Of a stretch of DNA of 64,000 bases, positions 20,640-30,433 are shown one piece after another. Below the pieces are notes generated by a model that saw nothing but the letters and a program-made list of their open reading frames with translations, was not told where the DNA came from and did not search any database. The DNA is from Glaciimonas sp. CA11.2 (GTDB lineage: Bacteria > Pseudomonadota > Gammaproteobacteria > Burkholderiales > Burkholderiaceae_D): contig NZ_JAVIWL010000001.1 of assembly GCF_034314045.1 (NCBI RefSeq), positions 3,286,001-3,350,000 of the forward strand, written 5' to 3'. Both the position numbers and the translations under genes were made by a program. Positions within the stretch are counted from its first letter, which is position 1. Each line of letters starts with the position of its first letter.

Positions 20640-21272
20640 TTACAAATCGAAAGGTCTGACCTCCAAAAAACTTGCCATCTCCAGATTGGCTCGTGGACTA
20701 AACAGGAGTCGTACGGTTTGTTCCACTCCGTTTGTCAGCGCAAAGAATTCCATTTCCGCATTTCCATGTTCGTGCAGCGGTGGTAGGCATTTTTCACCAT
20801 TACGCGCAGTTGATTTTTCCCATTGTTGTCCAAACAATTTTTCCATGTTCCGATAACTGACTCGTTCATCTTCGTTGCGCAACCACAAGTTGAGACGTCC
20901 CTCTACGTCGCCGCCGAATTGTTCCTCCTTCCGGCAGAGGATCGTTAGTCCCCCTTCGTCACGACGTCCGTCCCAAGAGGTTTTAACCATAGCGCCAAAG
21001 CGGGTAATTTCAACACGTTTGACGTTCTCTCTGTTTTCTCCGACACGACTAATCTGAGCGCCGCCTGTGAAACGCTTGAGGTTTTCATCGGTGTAAAAGT
21101 CATCTGTCAGCAACAAGTTTTTACTCAATGCTTTCTTGATATTTTCCAGAAGCGTAAGCGTAGTCGCTGGTACTTTTATCATCCTACATTCCTCTCTCCC
21201 AAATCCAAAGCGAACTGGTGGGGCGCTGTTGGTGATGACGTTCTTAGCCTTATCAGCGATAAAAATTTCCAT
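20640..21272 (-). CDS. Hypothetical protein in the Tad cluster
   Basis: I do not recognise this 210-residue protein. It begins MEIFIADKAKN and has no signal peptide or membrane segment, so it is probably cytoplasmic. Charged residues are abundant, with several Arg/Glu-rich turns (RVGENRENVKRVEITRFG, LWLRNEDERVSYRNMEKLFG). The longer frame to 21308 begins with TTG; the ATG at 21272 was preferred. It sits between a small exported protein and DUF192 on the Tad strand. Predicted strands in the middle (VEITRFGAMVKTSW, GGLTILCRKEE) suggest an alpha/beta domain, and position suggests an accessory role in pilus biogenesis. Confidence 0.7.
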   Translation of the reverse strand: MEIFIADKAKNVITNSAPPVRFGFGREECRMIKVPATTLTLLENIKKALSKNLLLTDDFYTDENLKRFTGGAQISRVGENRENVKRVEITRFGAMVKTSWDGRRDEGGLTILCRKEEQFGGDVEGRLNLWLRNEDERVSYRNMEKLFGQQWEKSTARNGEKCLPPLHEHGNAEMEFFALTNGVEQTVRLLFSPRANLEMASFLEVRPFDL

Positions 21273-21577
21273 GAAACTTGTCCCAATCTCATTCAAAAGC
21301 GATCCCAAATTTTCATCGAAAAATACTACTTAATCTGGTTTGAAACTTCTCAAAAGCGCGCTATCCATCATCTTGTGTTGAAATTGGCAATAAATTACTT
21401 TCTCAACTGATGGCAATCGTCGATTTGGGCGAGTACACATTGCAGTTTTGAAAGGGATTCATGGGGTGATAAATTGAATATCCAGCAGGGAAATCCTCAT
21501 AAACGGAATGCTTTTTCAGCGATGATTTTCCAATAAAACCATTAATACAGAGTCAGATTTTCAGACGCGACCCATGC

Positions 21578-21898
21578 TTATCCATTTTTTTTTAGACAAC
21601 TTGCTTTAGCCACATTTAGTCGTTTTTCCATGCTGGCCTCTAGCAATGGCGATTTGCCGGTTTTGATTAGCGAGTCGTACTCTGCCTGCGGTACGCTGTT
21701 CCAATAAGTATTAGAAACACAATCGCAGAACGTAGGCAACTTCGTCTTATTTTTTGGAGTGCCTTGTGCGCTTGCACCCATTTGTATGCATACCTGCGTA
21801 TTTGCTTGCTTAAGCTGCGGCAGGACTGTAGCGCCCCAGACCGTGCCAGAACAAACAAGAGATAGTGTTAGGGCCGAGCTGAATATTTTTGTTTTCAT
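21578..21898 (-). CDS. Small exported cysteine-containing protein
   Basis: A 106-residue protein with a clear Sec signal peptide (MKTKIFSSALTLSLVCSGTVWGA, cleavage likely after WGA). The mature part of about 83 residues has four cysteines (QVCIQMG, FCDCVSNTYW, ASCLKKN), enough for two disulphide bonds in the periplasm. No family is recognised. It follows tadC on the same strand with a gap of about 90 bases, so it is probably in the Tad operon. A periplasmic partner of the pilus or secretin is possible, but this is inference from position only. Confidence 0.75.
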   Translation of the reverse strand: MKTKIFSSALTLSLVCSGTVWGATVLPQLKQANTQVCIQMGASAQGTPKNKTKLPTFCDCVSNTYWNSVPQAEYDSLIKTGKSPLLEASMEKRLNVAKASCLKKNG

Positions 21899-21991
21899 TA
21901 GTGTTTGTTCGAGTTGTCAGATTGGGAATGGTTCAGTGAGAATGATAAAAAGTATAGCTTTTGATGAATGCTGCTATGACGCGCGCACTCT

Positions 21992-22885
21992 TTATCTGAA
22001 ATTTGTCATGATAGTGAGCACAATCGGAAAGGCGATGATGATAAAAGTGATTGGGAAAATGAACATGATGAGTGGGGCGATCATTTTCATTGGCGCCTCC
22101 ATTGCCAATTTCTCTGCTCTCTGAAAGCGCTCGGTGCGCTTTTGTTCCGAAAATTTGCGCAAAGTCGGTCCGAGTGGAACGCCCAGTTTGTCACATTGCA
22201 GCACAATACCAACAAAGCGCTTGATGTCCAGATTGCCGGTACGACGGGCGAACTTTTCGAGAGCTTCGGCGCGTCCGGCTCCCGTTTTCATATCGCGCAC
22301 TACCCGCTCTATTTCCTGCCGCAAGATACAGGCGGGGCCACGCTCACAAAAATTAATGATGGCTGTATTTAAGGTTAGGCCACATTCACAACAGAGCGTC
22401 ACGATATCGACAAAGGATGGGAAGTAGCGGGATATTTCCAGGTTACGGCGCTTCTTTTGGTCCTTGATCCACATTAGCGGATAAAACCAGCCAATTGACC
22501 CAAGCACAGCGACAATATAAAGCACCTTATAATCAATACCAAATGCCCCAAAACTGACCAAAATTCCGAAGAAGAGAGAAACAGCCAGAGAGAAAAATTG
22601 AACAGCGAACGTCTCGTTCGGCGTCATGAAATATTCCAGACCGGCCGAATTGAGCATTTGCTTACGCTTGAGTAAGGTGGCTTCGGATAAATAAGCACCG
22701 AAATAAAAATCAAAAAACATGACGCCATTCCATACTTTTTTCAGGAGTGGTGGCAATGGATCCATATTGGGCCGAAATTTGCTAACTTTGGCGTTCGCCA
22801 ATAACTTAAAGATGTAAAAAAGAAATACGCTAAGACTGCCGAAGGCCAGAATGATCGCGCTATATAGATAAATTGAACTGTTCAT
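21992..22885 (-). CDS. tadC: Tad pilus inner-membrane platform protein TadC
   Basis: A 297-residue T2SSF-type membrane protein. It has an N-terminal membrane helix (residues 6-28), two helices near residues 98-145 and a C-terminal pair (MIAPLIMFIFPITFIIIAFPIVLTI). The conserved cytoplasmic segment contains MKTGAGRAEALEKFARRTG and VLQCDKLGVPLGPTLRKFSEQKRTERFQRAEKLAMEAP, characteristic of TadC. It works with TadB as the platform for pilin extrusion powered by TadA. It lies just downstream of tadB. Confidence 0.93.
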   Translation of the reverse strand: MNSSIYLYSAIILAFGSLSVFLFYIFKLLANAKVSKFRPNMDPLPPLLKKVWNGVMFFDFYFGAYLSEATLLKRKQMLNSAGLEYFMTPNETFAVQFFSLAVSLFFGILVSFGAFGIDYKVLYIVAVLGSIGWFYPLMWIKDQKKRRNLEISRYFPSFVDIVTLCCECGLTLNTAIINFCERGPACILRQEIERVVRDMKTGAGRAEALEKFARRTGNLDIKRFVGIVLQCDKLGVPLGPTLRKFSEQKRTERFQRAEKLAMEAPMKMIAPLIMFIFPITFIIIAFPIVLTIMTNFR

Positions 22886-22983
22886 ACCATTCGTCCCTTA
22901 GTGATGTTCGTGTTGGGTTTATGCGTATTGCCAATTGCGTGAGTTTTAGAAAACGTTAGTATCTCTGAGGATGGCTTTCTGTA

Positions 22984-23841
22984 TCAGACATCGATGGCGA
23001 GAATTTTTTGTATTACTTTGTGACCGATGTAGGCCATGGTCAAACAGATAAACAAGACGATTTTTCCGTAGAAGGTGGTGACTAGTTGACTCATCTCTTC
23101 CGGTTGGATGAAATACAAAGCAACGCCCACCAGTCCTGGCAGGCAGATCATGACCCACCCTTGCATTTTTCCCTGCGCGGTCAATGACCTGATTTTTCCT
23201 TCAATAGTCAGCTTTTGCTGTATCGTATTAGACAGACTCATCAGGGTTTCAGATAGGTTGCCACCGACCGATTTTGAAATACGGAAGGTCATGACCAATA
23301 ACTGAAAATCGACCAAATTAATACGCTTGCCAACTTCTTCGATGGCGGTCTCAAAGTCGACACCGACTTTTTGTAAACGAATCACGTGCGCAAATTCATT
23401 TGCCAGCGGCGAGCTGATTTCCTTGGAATAAGATTGCAGTGCGATGCTCAGCGATACACCGGCAGTCAGGCTCGATGCAATCACGGTGAGGGCAGTCGGC
23501 AGTTCATATTCAATACTACTGAGGCGACGTTTACGTTTGTGATCACTGATCCACAATGGCGCTTTGAAAATAAAATAACCAATCAGCATGATCAATAAAA
23601 TATTACGCACGACAAAATAGATCACCACCGTCAGCAATATCGTGGCCGCAATTTGCGCAAATAGAACCAGATAGACCCGGCCATCTGTAAGGCCGGTCCA
23701 CTCCTTGATGCGCTCTAGATAGCGCACGTGCATATCAAAAAGTACTTTAAGAAAGTAGTTTTTTGAGTTTAGCAGTGACCAGGCAATAAACACGACCAGT
23801 ACAAACACAATCAAGGAAAACATGAAGATCATACTATTCAT
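22984..23841 (-). CDS. tadB: Tad pilus inner-membrane platform protein TadB
   Basis: A 285-residue T2SSF-domain protein. N-terminal helices (residues 3-25 and about 58-95) are followed by the cytoplasmic segment with ELPTALTVIASSLTAGVSLSIALQ and SKSVGGNLSETLMSLSNTIQQK, the usual TadB signature, and C-terminal helices after KMQGWVMICLPGLVGVALYFIQP. Its start overlaps the end of tadA by 8 bases, behind a GGATGAAC ribosome site, which indicates translational coupling. Confidence 0.94.
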   Translation of the reverse strand: MNSMIFMFSLIVFVLVVFIAWSLLNSKNYFLKVLFDMHVRYLERIKEWTGLTDGRVYLVLFAQIAATILLTVVIYFVVRNILLIMLIGYFIFKAPLWISDHKRKRRLSSIEYELPTALTVIASSLTAGVSLSIALQSYSKEISSPLANEFAHVIRLQKVGVDFETAIEEVGKRINLVDFQLLVMTFRISKSVGGNLSETLMSLSNTIQQKLTIEGKIRSLTAQGKMQGWVMICLPGLVGVALYFIQPEEMSQLVTTFYGKIVLFICLTMAYIGHKVIQKILAIDV

Positions 23842-25804
23842 TGTTCATCCTTTCGATGAACGCCGGCATCATCCCTGAATAACGGAATTCTCCACATGTC
23901 TTGCCATTTTTGTCCAATCCTTCGCGATGGAATTTAAAAACGTCTTGAAGTTGAACGGTTTCTGATTCGATCCCGACTACCTCAGTGATGGCGGTCACTT
24001 TACGCGCCCCGCATGAATAGCGGGTGAGCTGAATAATCAGATGTACCGCCGACGAGATCTGTTCGCGGATTGCGCGCACCGGCAAGTTCATGCCGGCCAT
24101 CAGTACCAGCACTTCCATCCGTGCTAATGCATCGCGCGGGGAGTTTGCATGCAAGGTGGTCATTGATCCATCATGGCCGGTATTCATTGCCTGCAACATA
24201 TCGAGCGCTTCGCCACCGCGACACTCACCGACGATGATGCGATCCGGTCGCATCCGCAAAGAGTTACGCACCAAATCGCGAATTGCGACATGGCCCTTGC
24301 CCTCCACATTGGGAGGGCGACTTTCCAGAGATACCAGATTGGGCTGAGAGAGTTGCAATTCAGCAGCATCTTCGATCGTCACAATCCGTTCATCGTTTGG
24401 TACGAAGGCCGACATCATGTTAAGGAAGGTGGTTTTCCCGGAGCCAGTACCTCCCGAAACGACAATGTTCAGACGCTGCTCGACAGCACTACGCAGAATA
24501 TGCAGCATTTCATCGGTCATGGACCCGTACTTTATCAAGTCTTCAGCGATCATTTTGCGACGTGAAAACTTTCGAATCGTCAGTGTTGGTCCCCGTAGCG
24601 ATAGCGGCGGTACGATGGCGTTGACGCGTGAGCCATCTTTTAGCCGCGCGTCAACCATTGGCGAACTCTCATCAATCCGACGCCCAAGAGGCGTGACAAT
24701 CCGTTCGATAGCGCCCATGACAGCCAGGTCGCTGGTAAAAGTAGCGGCCGATAGTTCGAGTCGACCGCCGCGCTCAACCCAGATTTCGTCAAACCGGTTG
24801 ACCATAATTTCAGTGACGCTCTCGTCGGCGATCAAGGGCTCTAAAGGGCCCAGGCCAACTGCCTCATCCAGTACTTCTCGGGTTAGCTGCTCGGTATCAA
24901 TATTGTCCGGTACGTTGAACGTGGAGGCCAAAAGCTCCTTGATCAACGTTTTGACGTTGGCCTTAAGATCTTCCTCCGACATCTTATTGGCATCGATCCG
25001 GCGTAAATCGATTTCATACAGAACGGCCTCGTGCAGCGTTTTGCGCCAGCGCGAAAACTCATGATCAATGACGCGCGCTTGAACCGCAGGCGCTTGTGTG
25101 CCGGCACTAGTTGGACGCGATGACGCTGGCTGCTCTGCACGTTCAGTGCGTTCCGGCTTAGTCGCTGGTCTCAGGATGGGAGGAGGATTTGAAGATGTCG
25201 CGCTTTCGTGCCTCGCTGTTACGGTTGGTGTGAACGCGGCCGTTGATGGAGCCTTTACCGGTTGCGGTGCACGTTCCTGCGCACGCGGTACCCGCTCAGC
25301 AGAAGCATCAAGCAGATCATCTGCTAACAATACGTCATCATCGAAACTGATTTCATCGACCGTTGCGCTGGGCCTAGTGGAATGGTTCGGTGGATTATTG
25401 TGCATATTTGCAGACAATGCCCGACGTGCGTTTGCATTGTTTGCTTCATTTGGGTCGTCAAGCTCACGTCGACTGGCGGAGGTGTCTCCTTGCCGATTAA
25501 CGTGCAAGGTCAGCGTGTAGCCACCGATTCGAATTTCCGTTCCTGCGTTGAGTGGACCAAGGCGATTAATCCGTTCGCCTTCAATCCATGTGCCGAAAAT
25601 GCTACCGCTATCCTCAAGGAAAATACTGCCCTCGTTGATCAGAAATGTCGCATGTAATTTACTGACACTCCAACCTTTTAAGCGCAGATCGGATCCGTCG
25701 GCTTTTCCGACGATAAATTTATCCTTAGTGATGGCGACTTCATCAAGTGTGTCATAACCATCTGACACCACCGTCAATAAGAAACTTCCAGAAATATCTG
25801 CCAT
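23834..25804 (-). CDS. tadA: Tad pilus ATPase TadA/CpaF with N-terminal FHA domain
   Basis: A 656-residue secretion ATPase, about 200 residues longer than usual CpaF. The extra N terminus is an FHA domain (about residues 27-100): FIVGKADGSDLRLKGWSVSK, then the Ser-x-x-His signature in VSKLHA, and GSIFGTWIEGERI. FHA domains bind phosphothreonine peptides. A Pro/Ala/Thr-rich linker of about 150 residues follows. The C-terminal ATPase has Walker A GGTGSGKTT near residue 450, GECRGGEALDMLQAMNTGHDG near residue 520 and SMTTLHANSPRDALARME. A GGAGAG ribosome site precedes the ATG. The fusion suggests phosphorylation-linked control of pilus assembly. Confidence 0.95.
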   Translation of the reverse strand: MADISGSFLLTVVSDGYDTLDEVAITKDKFIVGKADGSDLRLKGWSVSKLHATFLINEGSIFLEDSGSIFGTWIEGERINRLGPLNAGTEIRIGGYTLTLHVNRQGDTSASRRELDDPNEANNANARRALSANMHNNPPNHSTRPSATVDEISFDDDVLLADDLLDASAERVPRAQERAPQPVKAPSTAAFTPTVTARHESATSSNPPPILRPATKPERTERAEQPASSRPTSAGTQAPAVQARVIDHEFSRWRKTLHEAVLYEIDLRRIDANKMSEEDLKANVKTLIKELLASTFNVPDNIDTEQLTREVLDEAVGLGPLEPLIADESVTEIMVNRFDEIWVERGGRLELSAATFTSDLAVMGAIERIVTPLGRRIDESSPMVDARLKDGSRVNAIVPPLSLRGPTLTIRKFSRRKMIAEDLIKYGSMTDEMLHILRSAVEQRLNIVVSGGTGSGKTTFLNMMSAFVPNDERIVTIEDAAELQLSQPNLVSLESRPPNVEGKGHVAIRDLVRNSLRMRPDRIIVGECRGGEALDMLQAMNTGHDGSMTTLHANSPRDALARMEVLVLMAGMNLPVRAIREQISSAVHLIIQLTRYSCGARKVTAITEVVGIESETVQLQDVFKFHREGLDKNGKTCGEFRYSGMMPAFIERMNNE

Positions 25805-25999
25805 GGACTATATCTCTCCATTAAAAATAAATGTATTCAGATGTATGCAATCTACTCCAGCGCCGTCGTTATTTATTGGCGGTTCTCGCTACTGTCGTCA
25901 TCGGCACGATGGCAAGCGCGGTGCTAGAGCAATTTTGTATAACGCCTATTGATACGCTTTACCCAAGTTCGACCTGAGTTCGGCGCACATTCGAACTGT

Positions 26000-27709
26000 T
26001 TAAGGTGTGCGGTCTTCAGGAAATGACACTCCGCCTGGCACAGGACCCGGAACTGGCGTAGCTGGCATTGGACCGGGCTCCTCCATTGGTGGGTCCATTA
26101 AACTACGCATCGTCGGCAATTCGCGTTGTTGCGGCATACCTGCTTCTTTACGCGATTGATTGATCCGGTTATTCAGGTTACGCAGCGCATTTGATGTTTC
26201 TGCCTGTTCGCCTTCGTGAATGTGTGGGATCGCCACCAGAAATACTTCGGTTTGATTGCGTATCGTCCCAGTTGATTTAAACAGATTACCCAGCACCGGC
26301 ACGTCTCCCAATCCCGGCACCTTCTGTACGTCGGTACTGCCATCCTGACTATACAAGCCCGATAAGATAATGGCGTCACCGGTCTTCACCGAAAAATCGG
26401 TTTCAGTCCGACGGGTGGTAAAGCCCGGAATGCCTCCAACACTGACACTTGGATCAATCTTGCTAACCTCAGCCTTGAGAAGTCCTGTGACATTACCGAA
26501 AGGGTCTAGCTTGGGTGCGATTTCGATCAGGATGCCGTAAGGTTTAAACGTGACGTTAGTGCCATTCTGGCTAACCGTTGGGATCGGTACTTCTCCACCA
26601 GCCACGAACTTGGCCTGACCGCCGTTGCGGGTTGCGATACTGGGCGAAGCTAAGACGAACGCGTTCCCACTATCGACAGCTAACTGAATGATGGACGGAA
26701 TCGCAATTGATGCATTCACGGCAGCACTTACTCCACGCTGCTTCTGGTCTGGCACAGTGAAGGTGGCACCTGTGCTGTCGGCACTTTGTGGTAACGGCCG
26801 CAGATTGGTGCTGCCACGCGTTGCTTCACCAAATATACCGATATTGAAGCCGTTAAAGCTCTTGGCCCAATTGACACCAAGATTCTCCAGATAGCCTTTC
26901 TTGAACTCTACAAAGTACAAGTCAAACACTAGCATTTGCGATTCCTGTTTATAGGCCGGTACGGTGTCGATATCTAATGTGGTGGAGTTGATCAGATTGG
27001 CATATTGGCCGGTCAGCGCAGTAATTTTAGAGAGATCTTCTCGCGTAGAGATATGTCCTTCGACATATAGTCGCTCACCTCGGCGGACTACTTCAACACT
27101 CGGTAAATCGGCGAGTGCAGCTTTGACATCGCGTTGTTGTTTTAGTACATTGAGTGCGGTGACGCGCAGCCGAATTTCACGTGATAAATTCGGCTTTTTC
27201 CATAGCAGGATATTGGTCAGTCCGACTTCCTGTGCAATGATCAGAAGTTTTGTTTTTTCGATCACAGCGGTTGACGCAATCTTGCCGTTACCGACTGCAA
27301 TGCGATTGACTGGCCCGACTTCCATTACGCGGGCCTCACCTGCATACATCAGAATTTCGTCATCAGGCGGAGGCAGAGGTTTGGCAGGGCCTTTCAAGAC
27401 GCGATTCGCTGCGCTATTTTTTGCGGCGTTTGAGGTTGATGCGCCCGGCTCATTTTCTCCCTGCGCAATTTGACCATCTTGACCAATTACCTGGACGCTA
27501 CCATTGCGATCAAGTGATTTTCCATCTAGATACTGCACTTCGGCGCCGTCTCTAGATGCAATTTTTTGGGTAGATGCAGTTTTCCAGCCAGAGTCTTGTG
27601 CAGCTGGAGCGGCAAAACTAGGTGTCACTATCAAGGCTGACAATAGTACAAGTATACGTGCGGTGCGGTGATTGATCATGTCGTAGCGTGGTTTTTTTAT
27701 AGTAATCAT
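26000..27709 (-). CDS. rcpA: Tad pilus outer-membrane secretin RcpA/CpaC
   Basis: This 569-residue secretin forms the outer-membrane channel. A signal peptide (ILVLLSALIVTPSFAAPA) lies after about 17 residues; an alternative start at MINHRTARIL would give a more standard leader. The pilus-secretin N domain is at about residues 118-185 (AGEARVMEVGPVNRIAVGNG), then a BON-like segment. The secretin core includes VDSGNAFVLASPSIATRNGGQAKF and the closing VPGLGDVPVLGNLFKS. The C terminus is Pro-rich. The start codon overlaps the cpaB stop (ATGA). Confidence 0.95.
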   Translation of the reverse strand: MITIKKPRYDMINHRTARILVLLSALIVTPSFAAPAAQDSGWKTASTQKIASRDGAEVQYLDGKSLDRNGSVQVIGQDGQIAQGENEPGASTSNAAKNSAANRVLKGPAKPLPPPDDEILMYAGEARVMEVGPVNRIAVGNGKIASTAVIEKTKLLIIAQEVGLTNILLWKKPNLSREIRLRVTALNVLKQQRDVKAALADLPSVEVVRRGERLYVEGHISTREDLSKITALTGQYANLINSTTLDIDTVPAYKQESQMLVFDLYFVEFKKGYLENLGVNWAKSFNGFNIGIFGEATRGSTNLRPLPQSADSTGATFTVPDQKQRGVSAAVNASIAIPSIIQLAVDSGNAFVLASPSIATRNGGQAKFVAGGEVPIPTVSQNGTNVTFKPYGILIEIAPKLDPFGNVTGLLKAEVSKIDPSVSVGGIPGFTTRRTETDFSVKTGDAIILSGLYSQDGSTDVQKVPGLGDVPVLGNLFKSTGTIRNQTEVFLVAIPHIHEGEQAETSNALRNLNNRINQSRKEAGMPQQRELPTMRSLMDPPMEEPGPMPATPVPGPVPGGVSFPEDRTP

Positions 27710-28701
27710 TGTGGATTCCCTACCGTGCCGAGAAAGCGTTTAAGTGCTTCGATTTTTTTCGCCTGGTCGTCACCACCGTCTATGTACTCGCCGGTCTTGA
27801 AGCGGCCACCGATGATGTAATCAACCTGTGGGCCTTGCGGCAGCTTGAAGCGTTCTTTAGCACCTGGATCAAGTACATCAGACAAAAACAATTTCTTTTG
27901 GACGCCATCTACATCGTCTGGGCGGCGCAGGACCGCCACGATACGGGCGCCGGTCTGTACCAAAATCACTTTCTGGGCATCGGCAGCAGGAACCGAAATA
28001 GTGACCGTACTGTATGTCGTCCGTCCTGGTTGACTCTGACGGTCACCGAAGCCGCTTTCTTTGGCCCGATCAGCCGCTAGCACTTCGCGTTCGGTGGTCT
28101 GGCCTGTCGCCCGGATTTCAACATTTTCCAGTAGCGGTGCCAGCATTGTGTCTTCTTGCGCTGGTCCCGGCGTCGGCATCGGCATTTGTGGGCCATCCGG
28201 CGGTCGCTTCATCATGTAAAACAAATCAATATGATCGCCTGCGCGCAGTAAGCCGGAGAACGAATTAATTTCATCCACTGGAATGGTGATGGCACGATCA
28301 CCCGCGTCAATTGACTTGGAAAAAGGTACGGATTCGTACAAGAGAAAATAGGACTCTAGTAACGGCGTTCCCTTGCGCACCGGTCGGATGATTTTCTTAC
28401 CAATATAAGCGTCAATCTGTTCTGGAGTGATCGCATCAAAGTTCATATACTCTTTTGGTACCGTGCGCGAAGCTAGCTGGTCCATCGTCAGGATATCGCC
28501 GGGACTCAAATCCATACGTGGTACCGTGACTGTTGTACGTACTTTGCTGGCCTCATCGCTGAGGCTTTTTTCTATTTCACTGGAACGGCTTTTTAAATAA
28601 CTATTAGCCAGAAAAACCGCTAGCGCTGCAATCAACAGAATAACTATTAGCGGAAGCGCTTTCTTAATCTTGTCGGGATTGATGTAACGTTTTAGATTCA
28701 T
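27706..28701 (-). CDS. rcpC: Tad pilus assembly protein CpaB/RcpC
   Basis: A 331-residue protein with one N-terminal membrane helix (ALPLIVILLIAALAVFLANSYL, residues 14-35). A SAF domain follows at about residues 55-125 (TVPRMDLSPGDILTMDQLA, IIRPVRKGTPLLESYF). The RcpC domain contains AITIPVDEINSFSGLLRAGDHIDLFYMM. It is a periplasmic partner of the secretin, and its stop overlaps the rcpA start. No strong ribosome site is seen before its ATG. Confidence 0.92.
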   Translation of the reverse strand: MNLKRYINPDKIKKALPLIVILLIAALAVFLANSYLKSRSSEIEKSLSDEASKVRTTVTVPRMDLSPGDILTMDQLASRTVPKEYMNFDAITPEQIDAYIGKKIIRPVRKGTPLLESYFLLYESVPFSKSIDAGDRAITIPVDEINSFSGLLRAGDHIDLFYMMKRPPDGPQMPMPTPGPAQEDTMLAPLLENVEIRATGQTTEREVLAADRAKESGFGDRQSQPGRTTYSTVTISVPAADAQKVILVQTGARIVAVLRRPDDVDGVQKKLFLSDVLDPGAKERFKLPQGPQVDYIIGGRFKTGEYIDGGDDQAKKIEALKRFLGTVGNPQ

Positions 28702-28835
28702 AGTGATGGTCTGGAGGTGAGGTTTTAATAAATTCGAAAGACTCGTTTTCTGCTTGAAAAAAGAAGTGCAAAGGACGGTAAGTAAAGGCGGTGCGTGCGG
28801 TGCGGATTGTTTGGGTAGTCCTTAAACGGGGAATC

Positions 28836-30134
28836 CTATTTGTGTGAGCGGTCGTAACTCTCACCCCACCAATGTGTTTTCACGTCGTTAGGATCGCCCT
28901 CGGCCCAGGCACCCATATCCATGGCACCAAGGCAGAATCCGATCTGTGGTTCTGCGGGGTCAAACTTACCTTCCATTCTGCTGACGATACTGTTCCAGAT
29001 TATGACGATAACGTCGAAGGCTTCATAGCCGCCGCTGCCGCCTGGCGGTGGTGCCATACTTCCTAATGGATAGAACGGATGCCATGCCAGTGCATTTTGT
29101 GCACGGTAGCTGGCTGATGAAGAAAATGGATAGCGGCCGCGAGATAACGCCTTGGCCTGAAATGCGGCGGTCAGGTTGGAGCTCGGGCTAAGTGCGCCCA
29201 TCATGTTGGTGATACCGATGATGATGCTATTGGCGATCGGGACTTTAAGCGGATAACTCCATAAGATTTCAATCGATAGAATCGTGTTGTCCTGAATGTT
29301 TTTGTTAGTCAGGTTACCTTTAAGACTGTCGCTGCTAAGATCGTCGCCGCCAGCGGCAGCGGTAACGCCAAGTGGCGTACGAAAACGCATATAGTCGGAT
29401 GGTAATTTGAGAATGCCGTAATCCAATCCCTGCAATTCAATGGTGCCAGATTCGAGAAAAGCAGCTTGAGTAGGGTTGTGATACAGAATGCAAGAATTGA
29501 ACATCGCATCCTTATAGGCCGCTACCTGTGCCTCGACCACGGCGAGTTTACCAGTGCCGCTTCCCATGTACATCGGCGTAATACCGTTTATGAAACCTTG
29601 CAATACCGAGCTGTCGCCGTAGCGCATCAGGCCTTGGATGAACGCCCAGACTGCGGGCGTTACTTTGGTTTTAGCCGTTCCCAGAAAGGAAGAGACACCA
29701 CCGGGCTTGTTGGCCGCCTCGGACCCATCGCCGCCCGATGTGCCGACGTCGCTATTGGCGGAGGGACCGTCCATCACGCCGCCGGCCTGACCGGCCCCGG
29801 CCAGTTCATTGCCGGGTGTTGTGACCACGCTAATGACGTCTTTTCCAGAGGCGTCTTTGCTGTGCACTATTTTGCCAACAGCAGCATAGCCGAGGTTGCC
29901 AAGTTGCGCGGTGAGTGGATCGGTCACAAAGCGTGGGACGACTCTGCCGTTGCTCATCGCACCGATGCGTGCTGCTTCCTGAACTGCAAAATTATGTGCC
30001 AGTTTGGCGCGATACATCAGCATCAGTTGCAGGCAAAGCAGGGCGAATATCAGAACGACGGGAATGGCGACGACGAATTCTACGAGGCTGGCGCCTCGGT
30101 GGTGTTTGGACTTGCGTCTATTTTTTCTCAGCAT
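28836..30134 (-). CDS. TadE-family pseudopilin-like protein
   Basis: A 432-residue protein with a basic leader (LRKNRRKSKHHRG), a Gly processing site and the TadE helix ASLVEFVVAIPVVLIFALL, Glu at +5. A large exported domain follows, with a Gly/Ser-rich region near residues 105-145. TadE proteins are processed pseudopilins needed for Flp assembly. At 432 residues it is far longer than classical TadE, and it does not resemble the two other long TadE proteins outside the N-terminal helix. The product is inferred from the N terminus; the bulk of the protein is unrecognised. Confidence 0.75.
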   Translation of the reverse strand: MLRKNRRKSKHHRGASLVEFVVAIPVVLIFALLCLQLMLMYRAKLAHNFAVQEAARIGAMSNGRVVPRFVTDPLTAQLGNLGYAAVGKIVHSKDASGKDVISVVTTPGNELAGAGQAGGVMDGPSANSDVGTSGGDGSEAANKPGGVSSFLGTAKTKVTPAVWAFIQGLMRYGDSSVLQGFINGITPMYMGSGTGKLAVVEAQVAAYKDAMFNSCILYHNPTQAAFLESGTIELQGLDYGILKLPSDYMRFRTPLGVTAAAGGDDLSSDSLKGNLTNKNIQDNTILSIEILWSYPLKVPIANSIIIGITNMMGALSPSSNLTAAFQAKALSRGRYPFSSSASYRAQNALAWHPFYPLGSMAPPPGGSGGYEAFDVIVIIWNSIVSRMEGKFDPAEPQIGFCLGAMDMGAWAEGDPNDVKTHWWGESYDRSHK

Positions 30135-30169
30135 GGGCGTCAGTCGTTGAAGATTTCAGGATGTTGGTT

Positions 30170-30364
30170 TTAAATAGGCGTTGAGACGACACCAAGTCCT
30201 TGGATATAACTAAAATTCAAATGTCGAATCGCGTCTAACAACACACTCAAGACTGACTTTCCATCGACGGAAACAAATAGAACCATGGCCACGAAGACCA
30301 GTAAAATGGAATACTCCACCGCAATCTGACCTCGTTCGATGCGCACGAATCTGATATTACGCAT
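30170..30364 (-). CDS. Short Flp/TadE-like pilin
   Basis: A 64-residue protein with a leader RNIRFVRIERG, then QIAVEYSILLVFVAMVLFV: the Gly cleavage site with Glu and Tyr at +5 and +6 that defines Flp pilins. Only about 30 residues follow the helix. It lies between a hypothetical exported protein and the TadE gene, away from the main flp gene, and has an AGGA ribosome site. It could be a minor pilin or an initiator subunit. The main Flp at 35084 is longer and has a different tail. Confidence 0.75.
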   Translation of the reverse strand: MRNIRFVRIERGQIAVEYSILLVFVAMVLFVSVDGKSVLSVLLDAIRHLNFSYIQGLGVVSTPI

Positions 30365-30433
30365 GACAATCCTCGCAATAGAAAATCTTCCATTTGGTGC
30401 AGACGGGTGAGCCAGTTGTGCTTAATCTTTGGT

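Noticed and set aside
24417..25064. 215-codon plus-strand frame antisense to tadA
   Set aside because: It mirrors the codon bias of tadA, is Ser/Arg-rich and has no recognisable domain.
29466..30173. 235-codon plus-strand frame antisense to the TadE gene
   Set aside because: The minus-strand frame has a pilin-type N terminus and operon context; the plus frame has neither.
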